DNA of 37,719 nt, taken from the NCBI GenBank assembly GCA_022790615.1, contig JAAVXK010000126.1, positions 1 to 37,719 of the forward strand, given 5' to 3'. Of this stretch, positions 8,523 through 17,559 are shown one piece after another; position 1 is the stretch's first letter, and every line of letters begins with the position of its first letter. Position numbers and translations under genes: made by a program. This DNA comes from Lachnospiraceae bacterium. GTDB taxonomy: Bacteria > Bacillota > Clostridia > Lachnospirales > Lachnospiraceae. The notes beneath the pieces were generated by a model. It searched no databases. It was not told where the DNA came from and worked only from the letters and a program-made list of their open reading frames with translations.

Positions 8523-9326
8523 ATGAAAAAAGTATTTATTGTTTCTAAATTCAATAACGTGGTAAGACAGGTGTACGACATGCTGCTTTCTGATTTTGAC
8601 GTAAGGCTTGGTTCAGACAAACTCTATGTAATACAGGGCATTTTGGATATAGAAAAACCCGACCTTATATTGGTAATTCTGAACGGCTTTGACTCCTGGC
8701 ATCATAATATATTTATGAAACTTAACGAAGTGTACCCCGATATTCCTGTTCTATGCTATGGTAACGTCGCGGAGCGGGAACCTTTTGAAATGCATATCAG
8801 TACATACGGCTTTCATAGCATGGAACCGACAAGTGATTCCGCCGTCCTGAATACCACAATTTTGGAAGTACTTAGCGCATCAAATTCATCTGAAAAGGCT
8901 GACGAAACATCTGCCCAAATCTCAGCAGCCATGCCGCCATCCGAAGATAACAAAACGGAGGGCACAAAAAAAACCATTTTACTTGTCGACGACGAACCTG
9001 TTATGTTAAGGGCAGTCCGCTCGCTTCTTCAGGAAAAATACAAGGTTCTGATGTCCACATCAGGAACCGAAGCGCTAATTCTCCTCGGAAAACAGATTCC
9101 TGACTTGATTATACTGGATTACAATATGCCCGTGTGCGACGGCCGACAGACTCTTAAAATGATTCGGGAGTTTGAACCCGCAAGGAACATACCCGTCGTC
9201 TTCCTTACCGGAATAGGCGATAAAGCCCATGTTGAAATGATATTAAAGTTAAACCCCGCGGGATATCTGTTAAAACCCGTAAACAAAAAAACCTTGTTCA
9301 ATATTATAGAAGAAGTATTGGGATGA
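8523..9326 (+). CDS. Response regulator with pseudo-receiver plus receiver domain
   Basis: Two-domain signalling protein of 267 aa with no DNA-binding output. Residues about 1-115 resemble a receiver fold (KKVFIVSKFN, then PDLILVILNGFD, then PDIPVLCYG) but lack the acidic pair, and asparagine replaces the phosphoacceptor, so it is probably a non-phosphorylated pseudo-receiver. After a polar linker, residues about 145-267 form a normal CheY-like receiver: VDDE acidic pair, phosphoacceptor Asp199 in ILDYNMP, and the KPV lysine. AGGAGG lies six bases before the ATG. The hybrid kinase starts 24 bp after its stop, so the two are almost certainly co-transcribed and partners. Confidence 0.85.
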   Translation: MKKVFIVSKFNNVVRQVYDMLLSDFDVRLGSDKLYVIQGILDIEKPDLILVILNGFDSWHHNIFMKLNEVYPDIPVLCYGNVAEREPFEMHISTYGFHSMEPTSDSAVLNTTILEVLSASNSSEKADETSAQISAAMPPSEDNKTEGTKKTILLVDDEPVMLRAVRSLLQEKYKVLMSTSGTEALILLGKQIPDLIILDYNMPVCDGRQTLKMIREFEPARNIPVVFLTGIGDKAHVEMILKLNPAGYLLKPVNKKTLFNIIEEVLG

Positions 9327-9350
9327 CACATGCCAACGGAGGATTCGCGT

Positions 9351-11939
9351 ATGAAATTACCATATAACATTGATTTCGAACTGGCCTCAATTTTTTTTAT
9401 ATTTATTCTTCTTATATATATATTACATAGATACCCAAAAAAGTCAGGCCAGAACAATCTGTTCAGGTGGGTGGCTTTCACTATGATTGCCACTGAGCTT
9501 ATAGACATAGTGTTCGCTTTCATTTTATCATTTGGCAGCAAGCTTCCTTCCTGGGTTGGAACCGTTGCCTGCACAGCGTATTTCATGACCGGAATTGTCC
9601 TTTCATACCTGCTATTGCTGTATATTTCAAAATATGTGATACCAAAAAACGGCAAGGCATACTTCGGTCAGCTTGGATTAATCTTTTTTACGTTAACCGA
9701 AGCCACATTTATAACGAATATACCCGGCAAATATTATTTTTACATAGACGAAGCCGGCCAATACGTACACGGCCCTTATTACATAATCGTATATGTGATA
9801 CCTCTTTTTCTTGTAATTCTGGCCGGTCTTAATATAGTCCTCAACAGAAGGGTTCTAGGCCTTAGACAGGTTTTTTCAGCAGGCGCGTACGTCGTGCTTA
9901 TCATACTGGGAGCCGTATTACAGGGTATTTTCCTGCCCGACATAATGTTGTTCCTGTACACGGGCTCACTCGCAATCTTAATTATATTCTTTTCTCTTGA
10001 AACGCCGGATTATCAGCTCCTTACAAAAACTCTCGATGAACTTAAGGTGTCAAAGCAGAATGCCGAGAGGCTGTATGAGAAAGCTAACCAGGCGAATCAC
10101 GCAAAATCAGACTTCTTATCCCACATGTCGCACGAGATAAGGACTCCGATTAACGCCATTATGGGTCTGAACGAAATGATTCTCAGGGAATCTGACGAGG
10201 AGGCAATAATTGGATACGCGACTGATTCAAAGGGCGCAATTGACACGCTGTATTCAATCATTAACGATATATTGGATTTTTCCAAGATAGAGAGCGGAAA
10301 ACTTGAAATTGTACCCGTACCCTATTATTTTGAAAGCGTGATAAACGATATTAAAAATATGACGATGGAGTTGTGCACTAAGAAAAACCTTCAGCTTATA
10401 TTTGAGATTGATGCGAATACCCCGTCAAAAATGCTTGGCGACGAGACAAGAATTAAACAGATTCTGCTTAACCTCCTGACGAATGCCGTAAAATATACGA
10501 AAGAGGGACGGGTTAAGTTAAGCGTTTCATGTAATGCCGTTAGAGAAAAAGTGCTGCTGACATGTAAGGTTGAAGATACCGGTATGGGTATAACTAAGGA
10601 GAATATGGAAAAGCTGTTTATGCCTTTTGAGCGTCTTGACCATATTAAAAACCGAAACATAGAAGGAACGGGGCTCGGTCTTGCCATAACCATGCAGCTG
10701 CTCAACAGTATGGACTCTGAACTAAATGTTGAAAGCGAGTATGGCAGGGGCTCAACCTTTTCATTCACATTAGAACAGAATATACTTGACTTTACTCCTA
10801 TAGGCAGCCGTAACTGGCTTGCAAGGCAGGTGGAGAACAAGTCCAAATTTCAAACCTCTTTTATTGCCCCTGATGCCCGCATCCTGCTTGTAGATGACAA
10901 CACCTTGAACAGAAAAGTTGTTGCAAGCCTTTTAAAAGAGACACACATGTCTATTGATGAGGCCGGCGATGGTGAAGAATGTATTCATATGCTCGAAAAG
11001 CATACATATCACCTCATTTTCTTAGACCACATGATGCCTAATATGGACGGTGTCGAGACTCTCCACATCATACGCGACAGGCATATGTGTGACGACACTC
11101 CAATTATTGTCCTCACCGCTAATGCAGTCGCAGGTATGAGGGAATGGTATCTGGGCGAAGGATTTTCTGATTTCCTTACAAAACCGGTATTCTCACGTAA
11201 CCTTGAAAAAATGATAACAAAATGGATGCCGCCCGACTTACTTGAAAAGATTCCCGCAGGCGCCGCTAAAGATTTTAATTCCAAAACGAAACAGAATGAA
11301 AAAGAAACTGACGGCTCCGCAAGAACGCTTCCTGATATCGACGGAATTATGTGGGATTACGGAAAGCTTTTTCTGCCGGCAGATATCCTTTTTAACACGG
11401 CCCTTGAATATTACGAGTCGCTGATTTCTACGAAAGAACACATACTATCCCTCTATAGAGATATTGATATGACGGACGGGCTGAAAGCCTATCAGACGGC
11501 TGTACATTCGCTTAAAAGCACATCCGCAATGATCGGCGCTATGCAGGTTTCCACACTTGCCAAGCTTCTTGAAAGGAGCGCAAAGGAAAAAAACCTCGAT
11601 GCGATACATTCGCTTAACCCCGTCCTGATTGCGGAAATGGACCTGCTATACCATAATATGTCCGTTTTTGACGAATACACCAGCAAAAACAGAACAAATA
11701 ATGCCAAAGAATTACAAAAGCTTGAGACTATACAACCATCCCTTGTAACTTTGCAAAATGCCCTTGAACAGTTTGATTACGACACGGCAGACCTTATCAT
11801 GGAGCAGATATCGGATAGCTCGTATGACAAAGCCAATGAATATATTGAACAATTAAAAACGCAGGTTATGAACCTTCAATCCACACCTGCCATTGAAACT
11901 ATCGATAAAATATTGGAATTCTGTACCGGGGATTCTTAA
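9351..11939 (+). CDS. Hybrid sensor histidine kinase (7TM, HisKA, HATPase, REC, HPt)
   Basis: Membrane sensor kinase with a full phosphorelay in one chain. Residues about 1-225 hold roughly seven membrane segments and no recognisable periplasmic domain. A coiled linker leads to HisKA with His261 in SHMSHEIRTP, then the HATPase domain (N-box NLLTNAVKY, G boxes DTGMG and GTGLGLAI). A receiver domain has VDDN and Asp559 in FLDHMMP. A C-terminal HPt has His719 in VHSLKSTS. ATG at 9351 is chosen because CGGAGG lies eight bases upstream; an in-frame ATG at 9330 has no site. It forms an operon with the upstream regulator, whose receiver may take phosphate from the HPt. The ligand is unknown. Confidence 0.92.
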   Translation: MKLPYNIDFELASIFFIFILLIYILHRYPKKSGQNNLFRWVAFTMIATELIDIVFAFILSFGSKLPSWVGTVACTAYFMTGIVLSYLLLLYISKYVIPKNGKAYFGQLGLIFFTLTEATFITNIPGKYYFYIDEAGQYVHGPYYIIVYVIPLFLVILAGLNIVLNRRVLGLRQVFSAGAYVVLIILGAVLQGIFLPDIMLFLYTGSLAILIIFFSLETPDYQLLTKTLDELKVSKQNAERLYEKANQANHAKSDFLSHMSHEIRTPINAIMGLNEMILRESDEEAIIGYATDSKGAIDTLYSIINDILDFSKIESGKLEIVPVPYYFESVINDIKNMTMELCTKKNLQLIFEIDANTPSKMLGDETRIKQILLNLLTNAVKYTKEGRVKLSVSCNAVREKVLLTCKVEDTGMGITKENMEKLFMPFERLDHIKNRNIEGTGLGLAITMQLLNSMDSELNVESEYGRGSTFSFTLEQNILDFTPIGSRNWLARQVENKSKFQTSFIAPDARILLVDDNTLNRKVVASLLKETHMSIDEAGDGEECIHMLEKHTYHLIFLDHMMPNMDGVETLHIIRDRHMCDDTPIIVLTANAVAGMREWYLGEGFSDFLTKPVFSRNLEKMITKWMPPDLLEKIPAGAAKDFNSKTKQNEKETDGSARTLPDIDGIMWDYGKLFLPADILFNTALEYYESLISTKEHILSLYRDIDMTDGLKAYQTAVHSLKSTSAMIGAMQVSTLAKLLERSAKEKNLDAIHSLNPVLIAEMDLLYHNMSVFDEYTSKNRTNNAKELQKLETIQPSLVTLQNALEQFDYDTADLIMEQISDSSYDKANEYIEQLKTQVMNLQSTPAIETIDKILEFCTGDS

Positions 11940-11989
11940 GGCTGCGCCGCAAAAAACAGATTTCTGTATGTTGCGATGCCACTTTTCTA

Positions 11990-12484
11990 TTACCTGTTAT
12001 CTACCCTTTCCGGATTCATATCATGCTCGCTGAGACGTTTCCACGCCACATCTGCCCATACCGTTCCGGGTTTCCCGTAATTACAGTATGGGTCGATTGA
12101 TATGCCGCCCCTTGGCGTGAACTTTCCCCACACCTCGATATACTTAGGATCCATCAGCTTTATCAGGTCTTTCATGATTATATTGACACAATCCTCGTGA
12201 AAATCCCCGTGATTGCGGAAACTGAAAAGATAGAGTTTAAGCGATTTACTTTCGACCATCTTTAGAGCAGGAACATACGATATCGTAATCGATGCAAAAT
12301 CAGGCTGCCCCGTTATCGGACAAAGGCTCGTAAATTCCGGACAATTAAACTTTACAAAGTAATCGTTATCCGGGTGCTTATTATCAAACGTCTCAAGAAT
12401 TTGCGGCGCATAATCATCAGGGTAAGCCGTATTCCTGTTTCCAAGCAGTGATAAATCTTTTGTTTCGTCTGCAGCTCTGCTCAT
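11990..12484 (-). CDS. queF: NADPH-dependent preQ0 reductase QueF
   Basis: Reduces the nitrile of 7-cyano-7-deazaguanine (preQ0) to preQ1, the last step before insertion into tRNA. The 164-aa size fits the short unimodular QueF type. The nucleophilic cysteine region reads [17 protein letters not shown], and the QueF block [18 protein letters not shown] is present. It is last in the queDE-folE-queCF operon, overlapping the queC stop by 4 bp, with AGGAGGAG before its ATG. Confidence 0.97.
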   Translation of the reverse strand: MSRAADETKDLSLLGNRNTAYPDDYAPQILETFDNKHPDNDYFVKFNCPEFTSLCPITGQPDFASITISYVPALKMVESKSLKLYLFSFRNHGDFHEDCVNIIMKDLIKLMDPKYIEVWGKFTPRGGISIDPYCNYGKPGTVWADVAWKRLSEHDMNPERVDNR

Positions 12485-13176
12485 TTTTTCTCCTCCTGCA
12501 TAAGCAATGGGTCTTTAACCCCATTTTCCTCAAACGCCCTCTGTCTGTCAATACATGTCGCGCACACGCCGCACGGTTTTTCATGCCCTTCATAGCAGCT
12601 CCACGTAAGTTCATACGGAACGCTCAATTCAATTCCTTTTGCCACCACGTCTTTTTTCGTCATATTTACAAAGGGCGCCTCTATTTTTACCTGATTACCA
12701 CTGCCTATATATATAGCGTCGTTCATGGCGTTGTTAAATGAGCTGCTACAGTCCGGATAGGCGTTTCCCGCTGCGTCGTCACTATGCGCGCCATAATATA
12801 TAAGCGAACATTCCTTCGACAGCGCAATGCTTGCGGCCGAGGCAAGAAACAGCCCGTTACGGAACGGTACATAAGTTGAAACCGGTACGCCGTCCCTCTT
12901 ATCCAGTTGGTCCGCATACGATTCCTTCGGGATATCCTCCGATGAATGCCGAAGAAGCGAACAGTTGCTTTGCGCAAATATTGACGAAAGATTAAGTTCC
13001 ATATAATCCACCTCATAAACTTTCGCAACCTTTTTTGCGCACGCAAGTTCCTTATCGTGCTTCTGCCCGTAATACATAGAGAGCGCACTTACATTTTCTC
13101 TTCCATATTTATCCACAGCAAGGGCAAGACATGTCGTGCTGTCAATGCCTCCGCTAACTAAAACAAGTACTTTCAC
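12481..13176 (-). CDS. queC: 7-cyano-7-deazaguanine synthase QueC
   Basis: ATP-dependent ligase that turns 7-carboxy-7-deazaguanine and ammonia into preQ0. The 231-aa product has the PP-loop SGGIDSTT at residues 8-15 and a C-terminal zinc site built from the cysteines in [15 protein letters not shown]. The start is GTG at 13176, with GGGAG nine bases upstream. It overlaps queF by 4 bp. It is separated from folE by a 93-bp gap holding a hairpin. Confidence 0.96.
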   Translation of the reverse strand: MKVLVLVSGGIDSTTCLALAVDKYGRENVSALSMYYGQKHDKELACAKKVAKVYEVDYMELNLSSIFAQSNCSLLRHSSEDIPKESYADQLDKRDGVPVSTYVPFRNGLFLASAASIALSKECSLIYYGAHSDDAAGNAYPDCSSSFNNAMNDAIYIGSGNQVKIEAPFVNMTKKDVVAKGIELSVPYELTWSCYEGHEKPCGVCATCIDRQRAFEENGVKDPLLMQEEKK

Positions 13177-13202
13177 AATACGATTCTCCCTGTCAACTTT
13201 AT

Positions 13203-13263
13203 ATTAATAATAAGCGAATGAGATATATATACATTGCCTTCGCATTTTACCGGTATTATTAAT
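13203..13263 (-). other. Intergenic hairpin between folE and queC
   Basis: A 10-bp perfect AT stem (13203-13212 with 13254-13263) encloses a second GCGAA/TTCGC stem (13214-13218 with 13239-13243). It has no U-tract. It may be a processing or mRNA-stability element that separates the expression of queCF from queDE-folE; its function is not known. Confidence 0.5.
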
Positions 13264-13269
13264 CTCTTA

Positions 13270-13839
13270 TTACGCGTTCACTACTCTGTCATATAACTGC
13301 GGCTCGCTCTCAAACCTGCCGTACAGATGTGAAGATTTCGTCTTCGAGCCGCTGTTTTTAATTCCTCTTGCCGTCATACAGCTGTGACATGCCTCAATTA
13401 TGACCGCAACGTCGCTGCTGCCCGTCGCCATCATTATAATCTCAGCTATGTCAGCCCCGATACGCTCCTGTAACTGAAGCCTCTTAGTAACCATTTCGGC
13501 TATGCGTACAATCTTGCTAAGTCCAATAACCCTGCCGCACGGTATATACGCAACCGTAATCTTCATATCATACATAAGAGCCATATGGTGTTCACAGAAG
13601 CTGAATGCATCTATATCCTTTACAACCACCATGTCGCTTCCGGAACCCGACGGAGATGTGAATGTCTTCCCAAACATGTCGGCAATCTCCCTGTTCGTAT
13701 AATTAATTCCTTCAAAAACTTCTTTATACATATGCGCAACGCGCTCCGGAGTCTCAACAAGCCCCTCCCTGTCAGGATTCTCGCCGAGAGCGGCAATAAT
13801 CCCCCTGACATGCTTTTTTATTGCCTCTTCGTCTATCAT
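13270..13839 (-). CDS. folE: GTP cyclohydrolase I FolE
   Basis: Converts GTP to dihydroneopterin triphosphate, the substrate of QueD. The 189-aa product has the zinc ligands and catalytic histidines in FCEHHMAL and EACHSCMTARGI, and the family block SKIVRIAEMVTKRLQLQERI. It starts 2 bp past the queE stop, with AAAGGAG inside the end of queE. No other folate gene is nearby, so its placement points to queuosine supply, though its product can also feed folate synthesis. Confidence 0.96.
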   Translation of the reverse strand: MIDEEAIKKHVRGIIAALGENPDREGLVETPERVAHMYKEVFEGINYTNREIADMFGKTFTSPSGSGSDMVVVKDIDAFSFCEHHMALMYDMKITVAYIPCGRVIGLSKIVRIAEMVTKRLQLQERIGADIAEIIMMATGSSDVAVIIEACHSCMTARGIKNSGSKTKSSHLYGRFESEPQLYDRVVNA

Positions 13840-13841
13840 AA

Positions 13842-14510
13842 CTATACTCCTTTCCTATCAGGCTCCCATATATATTTGTGCAGCTGAAGCTGCATATTGA
13901 CATTGTTCATCTTATGTTCCATCATATACGATACGATTTCTTTTGGCTCAATCTTTCCAAACACCGGACTTATATATATATTTGTTTTACCTTCAAGCCC
14001 GTATTTTTTTATTATATCATAAGAGACGTCCAAATCATATCTGTCGGCCACAACAAATTTAACGGTATCATTTTTTCCAAGCTGACCGAAATTAGCATGG
14101 CACATACGGTCCGTCATACCACTGTATGGCAGCTTATAATCCATAGTAAAAGCTATGTTATCCGATATGTTACGGTACGGTATAATATCAACGCTTCCGT
14201 TTGTCTCAATCTCAATATATATGTTGTCAATTGACGCAAGCTTTTTAAGCAGAATATCCATATCCGTTCGGTACAGCGGCTCGCCGCCCGTTACTGTGAC
14301 ATTATGGATACCAGACGTCTTTACCTCGCGGTATATAGCATCAGCCGACATCACTTCGCATGTGCAGTCATCTTCGTTTGCCCACTTTGTATCGCAGAAC
14401 GAACATTCAAGGTTGCAGCCCTTAAACCTCAAAAACATAGCAAGCTGTCCTGCCCTCGTCCCCTCGCCGTTAATACTGACAAATCTTTCAACCAATTCAT
14501 ATTCTGCCAT
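13842..14510 (-). CDS. queE: 7-carboxy-7-deazaguanine synthase QueE
   Basis: Radical SAM enzyme that contracts 6-carboxytetrahydropterin to 7-carboxy-7-deazaguanine. The 222-aa protein has the cluster-binding CNLECSFCDT (CX3CX2C) and the radical SAM VTGGEPL motif. ATG at 14510 is used: GGAGGAG at the end of queD precedes it and the protein then opens MAEYELVERFVSINGEG, as is normal for QueE. The longer reading to 14555 adds an unrelated basic stretch inside queD. Confidence 0.96.
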   Translation of the reverse strand: MAEYELVERFVSINGEGTRAGQLAMFLRFKGCNLECSFCDTKWANEDDCTCEVMSADAIYREVKTSGIHNVTVTGGEPLYRTDMDILLKKLASIDNIYIEIETNGSVDIIPYRNISDNIAFTMDYKLPYSGMTDRMCHANFGQLGKNDTVKFVVADRYDLDVSYDIIKKYGLEGKTNIYISPVFGKIEPKEIVSYMMEHKMNNVNMQLQLHKYIWEPDRKGV

Positions 14511-14514
14511 CAGC

Positions 14515-14937
14515 CTACTCCTCCGAATAAGACGCATAATTTGTCGGCGTCTCATATACAGCGGCGCTTGTTACATTATGCCCCCTGTCTTTCATCAGGT
14601 CATAAAAATATTTTGAAAAGTTCTCGGCCGTAGGCCTGAATCCTACTTCGGTAAGCTCGAACCCCTCTTTCAGAAGAAGTTCTTTTAGCTCGCTGCCAAG
14701 TGAATCCCTTTCATATATCAACGTATGGTCAAACGTCTCTACTACTTCGCTTAAATCGCTCTTCAAATCCTTGAAATCAGTAACCATACCCTCAAGATGG
14801 ACATTTTCCTGTAAATTCTCGGCTCTCGTGCCGATAACTACCCTCCATCTGTGTCCGTGGATGTTACTGCACTTGCCCTTGTAATTTTTAAGAAAGTGCG
14901 CAGCGTCGAAGCTGGCCTCCGTTGCAATATTATACAT
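14515..14937 (-). CDS. queD: 6-carboxy-5,6,7,8-tetrahydropterin synthase QueD
   Basis: Second enzyme of the preQ0 route, converting dihydroneopterin triphosphate to 6-carboxytetrahydropterin. The 140-aa protein has the zinc histidines in FDAAHFL and CSNIHGHRW, the catalytic cysteine in that motif, and DFKDLK and FDHTLI blocks. It is first in the operon; GAGG precedes the ATG by eight bases. The leader of about 215 nt carries a hairpin, a candidate preQ1 riboswitch and a fragment of repeat R1. Confidence 0.95.
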   Translation of the reverse strand: MYNIATEASFDAAHFLKNYKGKCSNIHGHRWRVVIGTRAENLQENVHLEGMVTDFKDLKSDLSEVVETFDHTLIYERDSLGSELKELLLKEGFELTEVGFRPTAENFSKYFYDLMKDRGHNVTSAAVYETPTNYASYSEE

Positions 14938-14998
14938 TATTATACCTCGTTAATCTTAACCTTATAATCAAATCACTTTATTTTCGCGTACGCAACAA

Positions 14999-15028
14999 TC
15001 CTAGGCGTCCGCCGGACGCTTGTTCAGG
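14999..15028 (+). repeat. Dispersed repeat R1, copy B (partial)
   Basis: Thirty bases, TCCTAGGCGTCCGCCGGACG followed by CTTGTTCAGG, match the first third of R1 copies A and C. Its GCGTCC/GGACGC hairpin is intact with a different loop. It lies in the queD leader between the riboswitch and the ribosome binding site. Confidence 0.7.
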
Positions 15029-15034
15029 GTATTT

Positions 15035-15095
15035 GTTTGCACAAAAAAACAGCCCTGGTTTTGTTTATAGACAGGATGGTGCAAACGAACTGTCT
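15035..15095 (-). promoter_or_regulatory. Candidate preQ1-I riboswitch with switching helix
   Basis: On the minus strand P1 is AGACAG (15095-15090) with CTGTCT (15074-15069). The loop opens TTCG and contains GTTT, which can pair with AAAC in the A-rich tail ATAAACAAAACCAGG (15068-15054). Hairpin, TTC-loop and A-rich tail are the H-type pseudoknot plan of preQ1-I aptamers; the tail is close to those of the Bacillus and Thermoanaerobacter examples. A perfect 8-nt complement of the loop (GTTTGCAC, 15086-15079) lies downstream (GTGCAAAC, 15042-15035), so an alternative helix would break the pseudoknot. Seven T at 15050-15044 lie between them. The loop is a few bases longer than usual. The preQ1-making operon downstream strongly supports the call. 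Confidence 0.62.
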
Positions 15096-15112
15096 TTTTA
15101 CTACAATGTTAA

Positions 15113-15154
15113 AGAGTGTCTGATAATCAGGTGAAATCACCTTCCAGACACTCT
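15113..15154 (-). other. 5' leader hairpin of the que operon
   Basis: Outer 10-bp stem AGAGTGTCTG/CAGACACTCT and inner 6-bp stem AGGTGA/TCACCT form a long hairpin at the predicted transcript 5' end. No U-tract follows on the minus strand. It may protect the 5' end or be part of a larger regulatory fold. Confidence 0.55.
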
Positions 15155-15156
15155 CT

Positions 15157-15186
15157 AGTATATACATATAATTTGCCGATTGTCAA
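15157..15186 (-). promoter_or_regulatory. Promoter of the que operon
   Basis: Minus-strand TTGACA (15181-15186) and TATACT (15157-15162) are 18 bp apart, about 220 bp upstream of queD, which leaves room for the structured leader. Confidence 0.7.
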
Positions 15187-15252
15187 GAAAAATGCTGTAA
15201 GCATGACGGTCCGTACACGAGAAGCGTCATGAACGTCCCGTTGCATAATGCA

Positions 15253-16200
15253 TCATTTTTTTCGCGATGTATGCTCTTTTACAATTGGCGGAATCTGACA
15301 CATCATATTGTCGATATCCTCAAACATAGTACTCTTTGTCGTTCCCAATCGGCCCGCACGGTTTATGCAGCTTACAACTTCCTTATACCTGTTTCTCAAC
15401 TGTCCGAAGAAACCGCACAATAACTGCAAAGCCGATTTCGATTCTTTTATCACTTTTGAAATTTTAGTATGTACCGTTGAAGCCCCTTCTGCAGATTGCG
15501 TAATTTCATCAAACATCTCATAGGTTTCATTTACCTTGACAAGACTTCCCGCCAATGCCTGCTGGGAAACTGTAATACTGTTGCTTAGCTGCTCTGTCCC
15601 CTGCTCCACATCATGAATACCGGAATCTACTTCTTCAGTCAGGTTTTTAATTTCATCAGCAAGTTTTTTTACTTCCGCAGCCACTACCGCAAAGCCTTTT
15701 CCCTGTTCCCCTACCCGTGTCGCCTCAATAGACGCGTTGAGTGCAAGAATATTCGTCTGCTCTGCAATTGACGCAATGTTATTCGAAGACAGCTTTATTT
15801 TTTTAACGGCATCCTGCAAATTATCAAATGTCCTCTCCATTTCCCCAAAATAGGTCTCAACCTGCATAGAGCTGTTCTTAAGTTCCTCAACTCCGTTCTG
15901 TGCGCAGACAACCGACTGGACTATAGTTTCTTTGACTGCCGCGAACTCTCCCGAAACTTGCTCAATACTTGCGTAATTCTGCTCAAAGTCCTTAAGTTTT
16001 TCCTGAAAATGTTCCGCCTCTTTAAGAATATTTCCAAAAGAACTGCCTATATTACTCAGTTCACGCAATGAATCCACTTCTTTTTGAACAAGCTCCGAAT
16101 GATACACTTTCAGACTGTCAATTACATGGATGATAGGATACAGGGAATTCTCACCCTCCAGCATTCCCTTCCTGTTTCGTTTATCTTTATTCCAAAACAT
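15253..16200 (-). CDS. Soluble methyl-accepting chemotaxis protein (FIST partner)
   Basis: Cytoplasmic chemoreceptor of 315 aa with no membrane span and no ligand domain of its own. The middle carries the kinase-contact hairpin tip, [20 protein letters not shown] followed by [18 protein letters not shown], with heptad-rich helices on each side. A C-terminal stretch of about 60 residues ([17 protein letters not shown]...) is not part of a standard receptor. AAGGAGGG precedes the ATG. It starts 14 bp after the FIST gene stop, so the FIST protein is the likely sensor. Whether it controls taxis or another CheA pathway is not visible here; no che genes lie in the window. Confidence 0.88.
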   Translation of the reverse strand: MFWNKDKRNRKGMLEGENSLYPIIHVIDSLKVYHSELVQKEVDSLRELSNIGSSFGNILKEAEHFQEKLKDFEQNYASIEQVSGEFAAVKETIVQSVVCAQNGVEELKNSSMQVETYFGEMERTFDNLQDAVKKIKLSSNNIASIAEQTNILALNASIEATRVGEQGKGFAVVAAEVKKLADEIKNLTEEVDSGIHDVEQGTEQLSNSITVSQQALAGSLVKVNETYEMFDEITQSAEGASTVHTKISKVIKESKSALQLLCGFFGQLRNRYKEVVSCINRAGRLGTTKSTMFEDIDNMMCQIPPIVKEHTSRKK

Positions 16201-16214
16201 TATGTATACCCTCC

Positions 16215-17270
16215 TTACTCAAATACCACACATGTCATAGACTGATTCACAAAGCGGTTGTTATAATGCTCTCCGTATCCGACAAAACCTGCATGTGCCC
16301 CTAACAAACTCATTTCATTCAAATATTGCTGCATATAATTATTTTCGTTAAATAACAAATACCTGAATAGGCAGTTTACAGAAAACACGGCAGAAACGCG
16401 CGGAAAATCGTTTTGTATCTTACGAATCGTGTTTCTCACTGTTTCTTTAAAATCTCCCAGTTCCAAAAGAACCAGAACATCCGAATCATTTACCTGCCTG
16501 TAGCATGTCAGCGCATCGCCTTGTACCTCTTTTATAGAAACAATGCATATATCGTCTCCGTTAAGTTTCCCAAACGGATTTTTAAATGTTTGTGTTGTTA
16601 TCTCCTGTTCCGTTATATGAAGAATATCCTGATATACCTTTCTGGCCGGATGTCCGTTTAACGCCCCGATGACATAATTGGCCTTATCCGTTCGAGACGC
16701 AATAAAGCGATAGTTTTCCATCTGATGATAGATATTCTCTTTATATGCTTTTACCCTTCCGTTCAGATTTTTTACCAATGCATAGGCAACGGCGTCTTCA
16801 TATATCTTACCATTCGCGGACACTTTTCCTGCATCACCGGTTCCTCCTACCAGAGAAATATTTCTATGCTTTAACACAGAATAAATAGTAGTAAGCGCAC
16901 AGGCATCGTTTCCCGAACACAGGTCAATACATATTGTATCATTATGTAAACCATTTATGCTCTGTACATCTCTCTCCAGGCGCTCGATATATTTTACAGG
17001 CATAACAGACACCTGCTCCAATACATTGGCCGCCGCACTGACTCCGTCATAAAATGCGACGATACCGACGCCCTTTTCGACCACTCTTGTATCATAACTC
17101 ATTCCGATACATCCGATACTGGGCACGTTGGGATAAAGCTTCTCCAGCTCCTTCACATGTTTTTCAAACTGTTCGTTATTAGAAAACAGCATAATTAACT
17201 GCGGGTCGACTAATCCAAGAACAGCTTCTGCCAAATTTCCCTGCTGGCTCATTCCGAAAAATTGTTTCAT
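16215..17270 (-). CDS. FIST-domain sensory protein
   Basis: The 351-aa soluble protein fits the FIST (F-box and intracellular signal transduction) family. The N-terminal half has the [10 protein letters not shown]...[11 protein letters not shown] and GGTGDAG(K) blocks; the C-terminal half begins near [16 protein letters not shown] and ends [20 protein letters not shown] with a hydrophobic strand. FIST domains are thought to bind small ligands, possibly amino acids. GAGG lies nine bases before the ATG. It is followed after 14 bp by a receptor without a sensory domain, which implies a split two-protein chemoreceptor. The ligand cannot be read from the sequence. Confidence 0.8.
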   Translation of the reverse strand: MKQFFGMSQQGNLAEAVLGLVDPQLIMLFSNNEQFEKHVKELEKLYPNVPSIGCIGMSYDTRVVEKGVGIVAFYDGVSAAANVLEQVSVMPVKYIERLERDVQSINGLHNDTICIDLCSGNDACALTTIYSVLKHRNISLVGGTGDAGKVSANGKIYEDAVAYALVKNLNGRVKAYKENIYHQMENYRFIASRTDKANYVIGALNGHPARKVYQDILHITEQEITTQTFKNPFGKLNGDDICIVSIKEVQGDALTCYRQVNDSDVLVLLELGDFKETVRNTIRKIQNDFPRVSAVFSVNCLFRYLLFNENNYMQQYLNEMSLLGAHAGFVGYGEHYNNRFVNQSMTCVVFE

Positions 17271-17488
17271 TATACGGTCCTCACTTTCATTTTAAGTATA
17301 TCCAGATAGATTGTCTTACTGGGCTCTCTTAGATTCCTTTATTTGTTTTTTATAGTTTTTTTAAACAATTTTCCACAATAATACATATAAACAATATATA
17401 TTATATGGTATACAGGGATAGCACGTCAATCAATTTTTTCCAAATCACCGCCCTGGCAGGGTAATACTTTTACTGCTTTTCAAAAGCT

Positions 17489-17513
17489 GGGCGCCGTATA
17501 TACTACGACGCCC
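17489..17513 (-). terminator. Hairpin downstream of the metallophosphoesterase gene
   Basis: A 10-bp stem (GGGCGCCGTA/TACGACGCCC, one G-U, 5-nt loop) lies 47 bp past the minus-strand stop. The following sequence is not a clean U-run, so termination is uncertain. An adjacent GCTTTT/AAAAGC palindrome may extend it. The rest of 17271-17559 holds no gene. Confidence 0.45.
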
Positions 17514-17559
17514 GGTTTACTGTCATAAACGTACTCAATTAATATTTTTCACATTATAG

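Noticed and set aside
15189-15206. Short hairpin ATGCT/AGCAT followed by TTTTC after the chemoreceptor gene.
   Set aside because: Only five pairs and a short T-run; too weak to call a terminator.
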